A DNA stretch of 64,000 bases from DATAES01 sp963802415. Its GTDB lineage: Bacteria > Actinomycetota > Acidimicrobiia > Acidimicrobiales > JACDCH01. Made by a program: the position numbers and the translations under genes. Shown here piece after piece: positions 7,071-16,815 of the stretch. Under the pieces are notes generated by a model. It was not told the DNA's origin. It did not search any database and saw only the letters and a list, made by a program, of their open reading frames with translations. The stretch lies in contig CAWDIH010000001.1 of NCBI GenBank assembly GCA_963802415.1, forward strand, positions 620,001 through 684,000. The letters run 5' to 3'. The first letter of the stretch is position 1. Every line of letters begins with the position of its first letter.

Positions 7071-9589
7071 TCACCGGGACGCTCCAGCGCGCGACGGAGT
7101 TCTTCGTCGGTTGCCGGGGTGGATGTGGTTGTTGGTCGCGTGCGACAATCCCAGGCCCGCAAACCATGGGATGGGAATGCCCAGCGTGCTTCGCAGCCTG
7201 CGAGCGGTATCGAACGTAGCCACGCCGAGATCATGATTGTCGGTGAGGAATGCCCACACCGAGACGTTCTCGAGTGCGTGTCCGCGACAGAGGCGATGGT
7301 CGAGTTCGCTGATGATTTCCAAGGTGGTGACGAAGTGGGGTCGCGCAGTGTCTACTGCGCCGGTCAGGAGTGCGTGTATTGCGGCCATTTCGTGAGCGTG
7401 GGCAATGGGGATGAGCAACCCGCTGCGTTCTGCACAGTGGATAGCGTTCGCGACTTCGGTTGGCGCGGCGTCCAAGTCGCGGTAGTAGAGGGCAAGGTAG
7501 AGACTGTGCAGCGCGACTTCTGTCTCGGCCTGGGCGTCTCCGTCAGCGCGGGCGTGTTCGGCGACCAGTGCTAGTTCGGCACGCGCCTCGTCGACGCGGT
7601 CGAGCGGAACGAGGATCCTGGCTCGCAGGGATCGCAGGCTGGAGTGGTGAATGAACCCGAACGTTGGGTCGACAAGCGCGGCACGGTCGATCCACTCCAG
7701 TGCTCGCTTGTGGTCACCGTTGAGGTCGCCTATTGAGGCGAGCGCGAAGAGGCCTGCCTGCTCGACCGAGGGATCCAGGGCGTGCGGCTCAGCCGACTCG
7801 ACCAGGGATTGAAGGCGCCCGTACCCTTCGAGGAACGCACGGGTGACCCAGAACAGAAGCAAGGCTGCGGCGGTGAGCAGAGCTCGGCCTTGTCGACCGG
7901 TCTCGGATGCCCAGTCGAGACAGGAACGGATGTCGTCTATTCCGGACTCGAGCTCACCGATGATCGACTGGTGTAACCCCGCCGCACCGAGCTCGACGTA
8001 GGCGCGATATGCGAGTTGCTCAGCCCATCGTAGAAGCGCCTCCCGCCCCGGCTCATTGTCGGAAGACCGTTCGAGCTGGCCGCGGCCGAATGCCCGCAGG
8101 GTCTCGAGCAGGTAGTAGCGGTCGCGGTCCTTGACAACCATGGATTTGTCGACGAGTCCCAGCAAGGGCTCGACCACCGCTGTCCCGTCCCATCCAGCAA
8201 CTGCTTCGGCAGTATCGAGGTTGAACGATCCCGCGAAACAGAAAGACGCCTGAACGCCGTGCGCTCCTCGTCGGTGAGCAAGGCATGGCTCCATTCGACG
8301 GCCGCTTCAAGTGTGCGTTGCCGAGACATCGCGGTCCGAGCTCCTCCGGTGAGGACGCGAAAGCGGTCATCGAGGCGAGAAGCGAGGTCACGAGGTGACA
8401 TCACGCGGGTTCTGGCAGCTGCAAGCTCGATCGCCAGCGGAATACCGTCGAGCCGGCGGCAAACGTCGCTGATGGTGTCCTGCTCCTCGTCGAGATCGAG
8501 ATCGGGGCTGGCGGCGAGGCCCCGCTCCGTGAAGAGGTGAACCGCTGACCATGAATCGAGGGGCAGGACTGAGTAGATGTGCTCGCCGCCAACGTTCAGC
8601 GGCTCGCGCGACGTGGTGAGCACATGCACGCCCGGACATCTCGACACGAGCTCATGGACGAAGCCCGCGACCGCGTCGATCACATGCTCGCAGTTGTCCA
8701 CGACAACGATCAGTTCTCGGGTCGCGACGTGATCGAGCACGGTCTGCATGAGCTCGACACCGGGTCGAACCGGGGCACCCAACGCTGCTGCCGTAGCGTC
8801 GGGAACACGGTCGGCGTGCTGTACCGGTGCCAGGTCGACGAACCACGCGCCGTCGGCGAACATTGATGCCGCGTCGGCTGCTACTTGCAACGCCAACCGT
8901 GTCTTTCCCGCGCCGCCCGTGCCGATGAGAGACACGATTCGGGCCTTGTGGATCAAAAGCCTGATCGCCGCCAGGTCTTCATCCCTGCCGATCAAGCTCG
9001 TCACGGCAAACGGCAGATTGTTGGGCGCGATATCCAGCGTTCGGGGCGCCCCAAACTCCGCACGCAACTCCGGGTGCAGTACCTGGTGCAGCCCGACCCG
9101 GCCGTTGAGGTCCTTCAGCCGATGCAAACCGAGGCTCTTGAGCGTAACCCCGTCGACTGCGCCCATCTCCGCCGCGACCGCATCTGTGATCAGAATCTGC
9201 CCGCCGTGAGCAGCCGACATCACTCGCGCTGCCCGATTCACCTCCGGGCCGAACCAATCGTCACCAAACGCGAGAGCGGTACCGGCATGTACGCCAACAC
9301 GAGCACGCAGCGGCTCAGGCAACGCCCAACTTGTCATGAGCAGCGCCCGTTGAAGCGCCACCGCGGCCGCCACCGCGGCCGATGCGGCATCAAACGTGGC
9401 GAACACGCCGTCGCCCGTATCCTTCACCACCCGCCCACCGCATCCCTCGATCTCCCGAACCACGATGGACCGATGAACGTCGAGTGCCGCCGCCATCTGC
9501 GCAGGTACCTGCTCCCACAACCGTGTGCTGCCCTCAATGTCCGAAACAGAAACGAGACGCCCACGACCACACACTGTCACGCTCAACAA
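7071..9589 (-). CDS. Class III nucleotide cyclase - NB-ARC/AAA ATPase - TPR regulator (frameshifted)
   Basis: A large signalling protein of ~839 residues if a frameshift is repaired. The N-terminus is a class III cyclase homology domain (SDIEGSTRLWE with Asp17; VKDTGDGVFATFD with Asp60). Then comes a STAND-type ATPase with Walker A GTGGAGKT at 223-230 and LIVVVDNCEHV as Walker B, then LTTSREPLNV, and finally TPR-like helices. There is no LuxR-type HTH. The frame breaks at 8236-8238, where one base is missing from an AAA (TTT on the coding strand): RRLSV continues as FAGSFNLD in the other frame. The start is a TTG pair or a nearby GTG. It probably links a signal to cAMP and protein assembly. 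Confidence 0.8.
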
Positions 9590-9610
9590 GATCTTGACGC
9601 GAGCTCTGCG

Positions 9611-9782
9611 TTAGTTCACGCGGACGCCGTCGATCGCGACGTGGTCGACCAGACAATCGATGCGGGTGAGATCATCACGTTCGTCATGTTCGCGTCGCGA
9701 AACGTCGCCCCGGTGAGATCGACACCCCAGAAGACGGCACCGCTGCGATCCAGTCCTTCGAGCAAGCTGATGGCGCGGCACG
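9611..9782 (-). pseudogene. Pentapeptide-repeat protein fragment
   Basis: A short minus-strand stretch encodes pentapeptide-type repeats (GAVFWGVDLTGATFRDANMT), then in the next frame DHVAIDGVRVN and a TAA at 9611-9613. In actinobacteria this pattern forms the N-terminal module of larger proteins, often with a DinB-type domain, which is absent here. No good start codon is visible and an internal indel near 9655 is needed. It is most likely a remnant. It runs into the promoter side of the sixA-like gene. Confidence 0.4.
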
Positions 9783-9783
9783 C

Positions 9784-10306
9784 GTGAGGACCTTGATGTT
9801 GTTGCGCCACGCGAAGTCGAGCTGGGACGAGCCCGCGCTCGACGACCACGACCGGCCGCTGGCGCAACGAGGAGTGCGCGCGCGGCGCGACGGATCGCGG
9901 CACATCTGCACGAGGGTCAACTGCTCCCGGATCTCGTGCTGTGTTCGTCCGCTCGCCGCGCCCGCCAGACCCTCGACGCGCTTCGGTCGGTCCTCAACGA
10001 CACGGTCGACGTGCAGATCGACGACGAGCTGTACGGCGCCAGCGCGCACGCTCTCCTCCGCCGACTGCGGATGGTCGATGCCTCAGTCGTATCCGTGATG
10101 GTCATCGGACACAATCCCGGACTCGAGGACTTGGCCGTCGACTTGGCGACCGATGGCAACCCCGCCGCGATGAGGCAGTTGCACACCAAGTTCCCGACTG
10201 CTGCCCTGGCGATCTTCGATCTCCGCCAGGACGAATGGGCTCATCTTGGCCGCGGTCACGCATATCTGTCCGCGAGATCGTGTTGCCCCGACAGCTGGCT
10301 GGCTGA
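9784..10306 (+). CDS. SixA-type phosphohistidine phosphatase (two frameshifts)
   Basis: Histidine-phosphatase superfamily member of ~174 residues. The N-terminus MLLRHAKSSWDEP carries the RHG-like catalytic Arg-His; downstream are SSARRARQTLDAL and VMVIGHNPGLEDLA with the second catalytic His, as in SixA. The frame shifts in the CG-rich run near 9875-9886 (RGVRA then ARRIAAHLHEGQ) and again near 10258-10263, after which the C-terminus ISVREIVLPRQLAG ends at the TGA 10304-10306. SixA removes phosphate from phosphohistidine in phosphotransfer proteins; the target here is unknown. Confidence 0.75.
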
Positions 10307-10406
10307 CTCATCGCAAAGGTCGCGGTGGCTTCGTCGGGGGCCGAGCACCCGCAGCGGCCGCCCCGGGTACGGCCCGAGCGAACACGACAATCGCGCCCTA
10401 CACGAC

Positions 10407-10434
10407 AGAGGCCCCGGGCGAACCCGGGGCCTCT
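10407..10434. terminator. Strong GC hairpin
   Basis: A perfect 12-bp stem AGAGGCCCCGGG / CCCGGGGCCTCT around a CGAA loop, 78 bases beyond the stop of the minus-strand surface-protein gene and ~100 bases after the sixA-like gene, which converges on it. There is no T-run, as is usual in high-GC actinobacteria. It probably terminates transcription from both sides. Confidence 0.65.
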
Positions 10435-10460
10435 GGTCGTACCTACGTGTTGGTCAGATC

Positions 10461-10519
10461 AGGGATGGTCCCCGGATCGCTCCGGGGACTTCCCTCAGAT
10501 CAACCCCTAGATCAGGGGT
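10461..10519 (-). terminator. Tandem hairpins at the end of the surface-protein gene
   Basis: Two further stems sit between the gene end and the strong hairpin: GTCCCCGG / CCGGGGAC at 10468-10489 (extended by AGGGA / TCCCT), and ACCCCT / AGGGGT at 10503-10519, which includes the stop codon. Together with the 10407 stem they form a triple hairpin tail. Confidence 0.5.
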
Positions 10520-12449
10520 CGATGGAGATGGTGCAGGTGAGTGTCACCACACCAGGAGCGGTCGGCTCCACGTCCAGCACGTCCAGGTGGCCGTCGCCGT
10601 TGGCATCGGTGTCGACGGGGGTGCCGCCACACTCGATGACCGACGCCGTGCCGCCGTCAACCTGGCTGTCAACGCTGACAGTCACGTTGGTCAGCGGGAT
10701 GTTGACGAACTCCAGCGGGGTGGCGGTGGCACAGGTCGTGCCGTTCACCACGCTGTAGTCCTGGACATCGTCCTCGCTGTGATAGCCATCCGGGACCGTC
10801 TCGGTCACGGTGTAGGTACCGTCGAGGCCCGACACCGGAACGTCCGCCACGCAGGCGTTGCCGGAGGCGTCGGTAACGACGTCCTCGTCAGTGCCGTTGG
10901 CGTTGGTGACCGTAAAGGTCACGCCAGCCTGGTCAATCTCGTTACCTTCGGCCGCGGCGTGCTTGGCCGACTTGTGGATGAGCACCGAGCCACGGTTGAC
11001 CACGTTGACGAAGGTGCAGGTGACATCGTCACCAGGCTCCAGCGTCACTGCGTCGGGGGTGTCCCCGTTGTCACACGTAGCGGAGGTGTTTGTCCAGTTC
11101 GCCTCGCCGTCCTCGGACACGTCGTAGGAGCCGGGGACCAGGTCAGCGAAGTCCTGCTGCTCGCCATCGGCAAGCTCGAACGTGGCCGGGGAGAGCGGGC
11201 TCTCAGCGGTGAAGCTGAAGTCCACGCCCGGACGCTCGGCGTCCTTGACGATGTGAAGCTGAGCCCGAGCGAGGTTGGTGGCCGTGCAGGTCACGTCCTC
11301 GTTCGCACCGAGGGTGATGTCGGAAGGATCGTCACCGTTGTCACAGGTGAAGGTTTCCAGGTCCCAACCGGTGGGGAGGTTGACCTCCTCAGCGGTGAAG
11401 GAGCCGGGCGACAGACCACCGAAGGTCGTTGACCCACCGTTGACGAGGCTGAAGTTGCCCTCGTCGGCCGGGGTGTTCGGGTCATCGATGCCAGCGCCGT
11501 TCACCTCGAAGTCGAACTCGGTCGTGGTGTCCGTGTCCGGGTCCGTGACCTTCGCGAAGGTCAGCGACGAGCAGTTGTCGAGGTTGATGTCCTGCGGGGC
11601 GATGAAGTCCTTGACCGCCGACGTGAAGGCGTCGGACGCCCGTGACCGCACCCATGCCGACGAGAAGGGCGAGCAGTCGCCCTCTTCGATGAGCCCGAGC
11701 CCGGACAGGTTGATGGCAGCCTCACCGAAGGTGAACGCCGGGGCGACCGCCGGGGACGGAGCAACGGCCAGCGGGTTGGCGAGAGCGCCACCACGGTTGA
11801 CCTCGGCCTCGCCAAACTCGGCGGCGATCTGAACCGGAGCGGACCACGCTCCCGTCTGGCCAGCGGCGCTGTTCCAACGACGGAACGTCAGGGTGGGCTT
11901 CTGGGACCCGCCCTGGAAGTCGTAGCCGATGAGGATGTCATCGGGGATGTCGTCGTCCACGCCGTTGCCGGTACGCACCAGCGTCTTCGCGCCGGGCGTG
12001 GTCAGGTCGGGCTGAGCAAGCTGGTTGACCTCGATGTCGAGGTTGACCGTGCCCGATGTGGTGACTCGTGTGACACCCAGGTACATGTAGGTGTCGCCGT
12101 TGATCTCCTCGGACGTGATGTAGCTGTTGCCGAGGTCGGCCTTGTTGTTCGGGATCTGGCCGCTGACGACCGACACGTTCACGCTGTCGGTCTTGGTGCC
12201 GTTGCCGAAGCTGTTGTCGGTCTGGCCGGACAGGAGGTCCGGCTTGACCGACAGGTTCGCCTGCTGGAGGGCGTTGAGCGCCGACCAGTCGGTGTTGCCG
12301 GAGGTGTTGACGACGAAGTTGCCGTCACCGCCCTCGAAGGTGGATCCGGCGATGTTGGCCGAAGCGTTTGGTATCGCGTAAGCGAGGGCTGAGAATCCGA
12401 GGATTCCAGCCAGTACTGCGGCAGTCCGCCGCCTTCTAGTCTTGAACAA
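10512..12449 (-). CDS. Secreted surface protein with prealbumin-like (SpaA/CNA-B type) repeats
   Basis: A 645-residue exported protein. The N-terminus has a basic stretch (MFKTRRRR), a hydrophobic core and an Ala-x-Ala cleavage region (PNASANIAG). The middle ~250 residues are a Gly/Asn-rich beta domain. Then come at least three repeats of ~80-90 residues with the pattern W...TCDNGD..D..TL....DVTCT..N, typical of prealbumin-fold surface domains. The tail contains DTDANGDGHLDVLDV, which looks like a calcium loop. There is no LPxTG motif or membrane anchor. The TTG start is supported by aggag eight bases upstream. Likely a secreted or envelope-associated adhesin or matrix protein; function not established. 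Confidence 0.7.
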   Translation of the reverse strand: MFKTRRRRTAAVLAGILGFSALAYAIPNASANIAGSTFEGGDGNFVVNTSGNTDWSALNALQQANLSVKPDLLSGQTDNSFGNGTKTDSVNVSVVSGQIPNNKADLGNSYITSEEINGDTYMYLGVTRVTTSGTVNLDIEVNQLAQPDLTTPGAKTLVRTGNGVDDDIPDDILIGYDFQGGSQKPTLTFRRWNSAAGQTGAWSAPVQIAAEFGEAEVNRGGALANPLAVAPSPAVAPAFTFGEAAINLSGLGLIEEGDCSPFSSAWVRSRASDAFTSAVKDFIAPQDINLDNCSSLTFAKVTDPDTDTTTEFDFEVNGAGIDDPNTPADEGNFSLVNGGSTTFGGLSPGSFTAEEVNLPTGWDLETFTCDNGDDPSDITLGANEDVTCTATNLARAQLHIVKDAERPGVDFSFTAESPLSPATFELADGEQQDFADLVPGSYDVSEDGEANWTNTSATCDNGDTPDAVTLEPGDDVTCTFVNVVNRGSVLIHKSAKHAAAEGNEIDQAGVTFTVTNANGTDEDVVTDASGNACVADVPVSGLDGTYTVTETVPDGYHSEDDVQDYSVVNGTTCATATPLEFVNIPLTNVTVSVDSQVDGGTASVIECGGTPVDTDANGDGHLDVLDVEPTAPGVVTLTCTISIDP

Positions 12450-13338
12450 GGAATGCTCCTGTGTCGCTCAGGGGCCGATCTGGCCCGCCCGAAGGACAGG
12501 CGTCGTGGCCCAGCAACACAACCCGCCATCGTCCGCCTCTCCCGCAATTGGGGAAGGTACAGCATGTCCCAGAGGATTGCCAGCGCGGGATCGCCGGATG
12601 GGCCGGACAGGAGCGTCAGCTCGGGACATGAGCGGCGCTCGCCGGCATCGACGTCGACTTCGCGACCAATGTCGATCTGGAGCACCAGCCCGGTCTCCTC
12701 GACTGCTGTCGCAATGCGCGATGCGCTCGACTTACTTCATCGATGACGGCGGCAACGTCGCCTTCCTCTCCGACAACACGTGCGACCGGCAGGTACCCAT
12801 CGAAGGCACGCGCATGGTGTGCTACGAGCACCGTTCTCGAGGATCCTCTTCATTGCACCGACCAACAGCACCTCACGACGACGATGTGGCCGGATCCATC
12901 GGCTCGCCCATTGGCTTCTCGAAGGAACGGGACTCGCGCGCTTTGGTTTGCTCGGCGCGTCATCGACGACGGTCCGCTACGAGTGCGACGGCTGCGATCT
13001 GACGACGCGCAACGCTCTGCCGGTCGCAACGGGCGCGGGCGTCACCCCTCCCGACTTCGCTGTCGTCGCGACGGCACCGGCGACAAGCTCTTGGGGCCCG
13101 GCAGTTGCCGGAGCCCCAGAGCCGTTTCAGTCTTCTCGAAGCAGGCCTCGAGAAAGTCGATGCCCTTGCCGTCGCAGGCATGCTGCGGCGTCACTGAGGC
13201 GACCGCGACCGTTCCGCCGATAAGACGATCGCGGCGTGAGCCAGCAGCCGAGGGCGCCGAGTGTGCGCCAACCGACCTCAGGCGTCGGCGCACGCACACT
13301 CGCTGGAAGTCGCAGGGGGACAACTAGGGTCCGACACG
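12450..13338. other. Gene-poor stretch, possibly a decayed gene
   Basis: Nearly 900 bases without an intact gene. Patches with protein-like character occur in different plus-strand frames: RSTYFIDDGGNVAFLSDNTC around 12720-12780, and a Leu/Gly/Cys-containing patch around 12900-13020. They cannot be joined into one frame without several indels and I do not recognise the family. The first ~100 bases should contain the promoter and leader of the minus-strand surface protein. Confidence 0.35.
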
Positions 13339-14508
13339 ATGACCGCGTTCGCCGTGCCTCGGCCCGGGGTGCTGCCGGCGCAGTGGCTCGACAAGGCTGT
13401 CGGCGCTGGGCTGATCACGTGGGATCGCGCCGCGCTGCCGGAGCCGGCGATCCAACCGGCGAGCGTCGATCTGCACCTCGGAGACGTCGCCTACCGGCTC
13501 CGCTGCAGCTTCCTGTCCGGCAGCCATCACACGGTCGAGCAGCGGCTCGAGGGCTTCGTGATGGGCGAGGTCGATCTGACTCGTGACGGTGCGGTGCTCG
13601 AGCGCGATCGTCCGTATTTGATCCCTCTCATCGAAGCACTCGACTTGCCGCCGGAAGTCCGCGGCAAGGCGAACCCGAAGAGCTCGACCGGCCGAGTCGA
13701 CGTCTTCACGCGCCTGTTGACCGATGAAAGTCATCGGTTCGATCAGATCGCCGCGGGATACCGAGGGCGGCTGTACCTCGAGGTGATCTCGAGCACGTTC
13801 ACCGTCAAGGTCCACCCTGGGCTCGCGTTGAACCAACTACGCCTCATGCACGGGCGGGCCATGGTCGGTGACGACGAGCTACGGCAGGCGCACGCTCGCC
13901 ATCCGATCCTGTTCCGGCACGGGTTGCGCGTGCCGGAGCCGCAGCTGCACCTCGACGACGGCCTGTTCTTGAGTCTCGATCTCACGGACGGCAGCGACGG
14001 TCAGCGGATAGTGGGCTACCGCGCCAAGCGCAACAGCCGACTGCTCGACCTGTCACAGATCGGTGGCCATGACCCCGCGGACTACTGGGAGCCAGTCGTG
14101 TGTGAGCAGGGCGACCAGGTCGTGCTCGAGCCGGAGGAGTTCTACCTCCTGCTCTCGACGGAAGGCGTCTCGATCCCGCCCGAGTACGCGGCCGAGATGG
14201 CGGCGTACGACCCGACGAGTGGCGAGCTTCGTACGCACTACGCGGGTTTCTTCGACCCAGGCTTCGGTTACGACGAGTTCGGCCTTGCGGGCAGCCAAGC
14301 GGCGCTCGAAGTGCGTGCACACGATGTGCCGTTCATGGTGCAGAACGGCCAGCGCGTCTGCCGCGTCACGTTCGAGCGGCTCGTCGAACCGGCCGAGATG
14401 TTGTACGGCGAGTCGATCCGCTCCAACTACCAGGGTCAGCAGAGCACACTGAGCAAGTACTTCCGACGGCCGCGGCCGGCGTCGCAGCTCCAGTTCCCGA
14501 TCCGGTAG
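13339..14508 (+). CDS. dcd: 2'-deoxycytidine 5'-triphosphate deaminase (long two-domain DCD)
   Basis: A 389-residue dCTP deaminase of the duplicated form: two dUTPase-like beta domains in one chain. It converts dCTP to dUTP and ammonia for dTMP synthesis. The first half shows NPKSSTGRVDVFTRL (substrate-binding Ser/Arg) and IAAGYRGRLYLEV (catalytic Glu region). The second half repeats the pattern as AAYDPTSGELRTHYAGFFDP. The ATG at 13339 is chosen because the family N-terminus begins there; the open frame upstream is non-homologous. It is convergent with the iron-sulfur gene that follows. Confidence 0.85.
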   Translation: MTAFAVPRPGVLPAQWLDKAVGAGLITWDRAALPEPAIQPASVDLHLGDVAYRLRCSFLSGSHHTVEQRLEGFVMGEVDLTRDGAVLERDRPYLIPLIEALDLPPEVRGKANPKSSTGRVDVFTRLLTDESHRFDQIAAGYRGRLYLEVISSTFTVKVHPGLALNQLRLMHGRAMVGDDELRQAHARHPILFRHGLRVPEPQLHLDDGLFLSLDLTDGSDGQRIVGYRAKRNSRLLDLSQIGGHDPADYWEPVVCEQGDQVVLEPEEFYLLLSTEGVSIPPEYAAEMAAYDPTSGELRTHYAGFFDPGFGYDEFGLAGSQAALEVRAHDVPFMVQNGQRVCRVTFERLVEPAEMLYGESIRSNYQGQQSTLSKYFRRPRPASQLQFPIR

Positions 14509-14526
14509 CGACCTGGCACGCCGCGA

Positions 14527-16746
14527 TCAGTCGTCGGCGGCCGGCGACACCAGCTCCGACGAAGCGCGGTCGTCGGCGCGCTCGATCGCCTCGAGGACAT
14601 GCATCGAGATGTCGCCGACCTTCACGCTGTCGTCTTCGACACCCATGCCCGGTCCGACGCCCTTCACGCCGTCGTCGATCATGATGTAACAGAAGGGGCA
14701 AGCCGTCGCGATCCTCGACGCACCCGTCTCGATCAGCTCACGAGAGCGGGCGTCGTTCACCTTTGTCCCGACCGTCTCCTCCATCCACATGCGCGCGCCA
14801 CCTGCACCACAGCACATGCCCTTCGTGCCGTTGCGCTCGGCCTCGACGATGTCGATGCCGCCGAGGGAACCGATGACGCGCCGCGGCGCGAGGTACACGT
14901 CGTTGTGGCGACCGAGGTAGCACGAGTCGTGGTAGACGACACGTTCGTCCAAGCGGGCGTCGGTGAGATCGAGCTGACCGGTCTGGATGAGCCAGTCGAG
15001 GAACTGGCTGTGGTGCAGGACCTCGTAGTTGCCGCCGAGTTGCGGGTACTCGTTCAGCAGCGTGTTGAAGCAGTGCGGGCACTGCGTGATGATCTTCTTC
15101 ACGCCCATCCCATTGAGTGTCTCGACGTTCTGCATGGCGAGCATCTGGAACAGGTATTCGTTGCCTGACCGGCGCGCGGGATCTCCCGTGCAGTTCTCTG
15201 CGGGGCCGAGGATCGCGAAGTCGATGCCGGCGCGCTGCAACAGCTTGGCCATCGCGATCGTGACCTTCTGATTCTTGTCGTCGAAACTTCCTGCGCAACC
15301 GACCCAGTACAGATATTCGTGATCGAGCGGTGACGACCCGTCGACGATCGGAACACCGTCGACCTTGCTCGTCCATCCCGCGCGATCACCTTGGCTCATG
15401 CCCCACGGGTTCGCGTTGTTCTCCATCGAGCGGTACGCAGTTCCGAGCTCGGTCGGGAAGTTCGACTCCATGAGGGACAAGTAGCGCCGCATGTCGAGGA
15501 TCTTGTCGAGGATCTCGATGTGCACGGGGCAGATCTCGTCGCAGGCCTTGCACGACGTGCATGCCCACACCTCTTCGGGCGTGATGCGCTCGAACAGCGA
15601 ATCTGCTGTCACAGTGATCTCGGGCACGACTCCGAGGGGTGGTGACACTCGAGGCGTGCCGGTCATCGCCATGACCTCGCCCGCCTTGAGGACGATCTCG
15701 CGCGGATCGAGCGGCTTGCCGGTTGCGTGCGCCGGACACACCGACGTGCAGCGACCGCACATCGTGCAGGCATCGGTGTCGAGCAACTGCTTCCACGTGA
15801 ACTCCTCGACGGTTGACGCGCCGAAGGTCTCGAGCTCGGTCTCCATCAGGTTGGGCATTGCTCTCATCGCACCCTTGGGGCGCTCGCGGTCGCGCAAGTA
15901 CATGTTCAACGGCGAGGTGAACATGTGCCGGATCATCGTGACCGGCAGCATCACCAGGAACGTGAAGAACAGCACGACGTGCGTGGCCCACAGCGCCTGA
16001 TACCAACCGTGCAGGTGATCGCCGTTGCGGAACAACCACGACAGGGGATAACCGACGAAGCTCCACTTCTCGTAATCGGGGCGGCCGAGGAAGGCGATAC
16101 GCAGACCCTCGGCGACGAAGCCGGTCACGCCGAGGAGGAAGAAGACGCCGAGGATCGCTGCATGCTCCGGCCTGGTCTTGATGCGGATGCGGTAGGGCCG
16201 CACGACGTACCGCCGCACGAGCGCCCACCCGACGCCGACCACGAAGACGACGCCGGCAGCGTCGCCGACGAACGAGTACGCCTGGTAGGTCTGGCCGTGG
16301 AGAAACTTCCATCCCTCCGGCACCAGATCCTGGATCTGGGAGACGACGGTGACGGCGAAGAGCACCAGGAACGAGAAGTAGATGAGCGAGTGCATGACCC
16401 CGGCAGCAGGATCACGCAGCAGCGTCTGCATGTAGACGCCGGCTCGATAGTCCTTGAGGCGGCGCGGCAGCGACTGGGGTGTGAGCGCCCGCCGGTCGGG
16501 CATGCCTCGTTCCCAGTTCTTGACCCGCATGGCGAACGTGTAGCCGCCGTACACGAACAGAACGGGGATCACGGTGTAGAAGACGAGCTTCCACGAGCCC
16601 GGGATGCCGATGAAGACCTCTCGCTGACGGATGGAGTCGTCGAACCAGTCCGTGAGGAGCGGGAGGACGCCGGACGCGATGCCGTACAGACCCAGCACTA
16701 CCCCCAACCCGATCACGAGCTGGTACGGCCGGATCCGTTGCTTCAC
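14527..16746 (-). CDS. Membrane-bound Fe-S oxidoreductase (HdrD/GlpC-like, CCG domains)
   Basis: A 739-residue fusion. Residues 1-290 contain about six membrane helices, as in NarI/HdrE-type cytochrome subunits. Two [4Fe-4S] ferredoxin motifs follow: CTMCGRCTSVCP (Cys327, 330, 333, 337) and CTSCKACDEICP (Cys396, 399, 402, 406). The C-terminal half has two cysteine-rich CCG domains (CPHCFNTLLNEYP; CYLGRHND; CCGAGGARM), as in heterodisulfide reductase subunit D. Such proteins move electrons between the quinone pool and thiol or flavin partners. I start at the GTG at 16746; the open frame upstream to 17124 is antisense to the next gene. The physiological donor is unknown. Confidence 0.85.
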   Translation of the reverse strand: MKQRIRPYQLVIGLGVVLGLYGIASGVLPLLTDWFDDSIRQREVFIGIPGSWKLVFYTVIPVLFVYGGYTFAMRVKNWERGMPDRRALTPQSLPRRLKDYRAGVYMQTLLRDPAAGVMHSLIYFSFLVLFAVTVVSQIQDLVPEGWKFLHGQTYQAYSFVGDAAGVVFVVGVGWALVRRYVVRPYRIRIKTRPEHAAILGVFFLLGVTGFVAEGLRIAFLGRPDYEKWSFVGYPLSWLFRNGDHLHGWYQALWATHVVLFFTFLVMLPVTMIRHMFTSPLNMYLRDRERPKGAMRAMPNLMETELETFGASTVEEFTWKQLLDTDACTMCGRCTSVCPAHATGKPLDPREIVLKAGEVMAMTGTPRVSPPLGVVPEITVTADSLFERITPEEVWACTSCKACDEICPVHIEILDKILDMRRYLSLMESNFPTELGTAYRSMENNANPWGMSQGDRAGWTSKVDGVPIVDGSSPLDHEYLYWVGCAGSFDDKNQKVTIAMAKLLQRAGIDFAILGPAENCTGDPARRSGNEYLFQMLAMQNVETLNGMGVKKIITQCPHCFNTLLNEYPQLGGNYEVLHHSQFLDWLIQTGQLDLTDARLDERVVYHDSCYLGRHNDVYLAPRRVIGSLGGIDIVEAERNGTKGMCCGAGGARMWMEETVGTKVNDARSRELIETGASRIATACPFCYIMIDDGVKGVGPGMGVEDDSVKVGDISMHVLEAIERADDRASSELVSPAADD

Positions 16747-16815
16747 CGAGCCGAAACCTACTCGGCGCTCGAATTGCCGGACGAACCGCGGAGCCCTGGT
16801 GCAAGGCTCGCGGGT

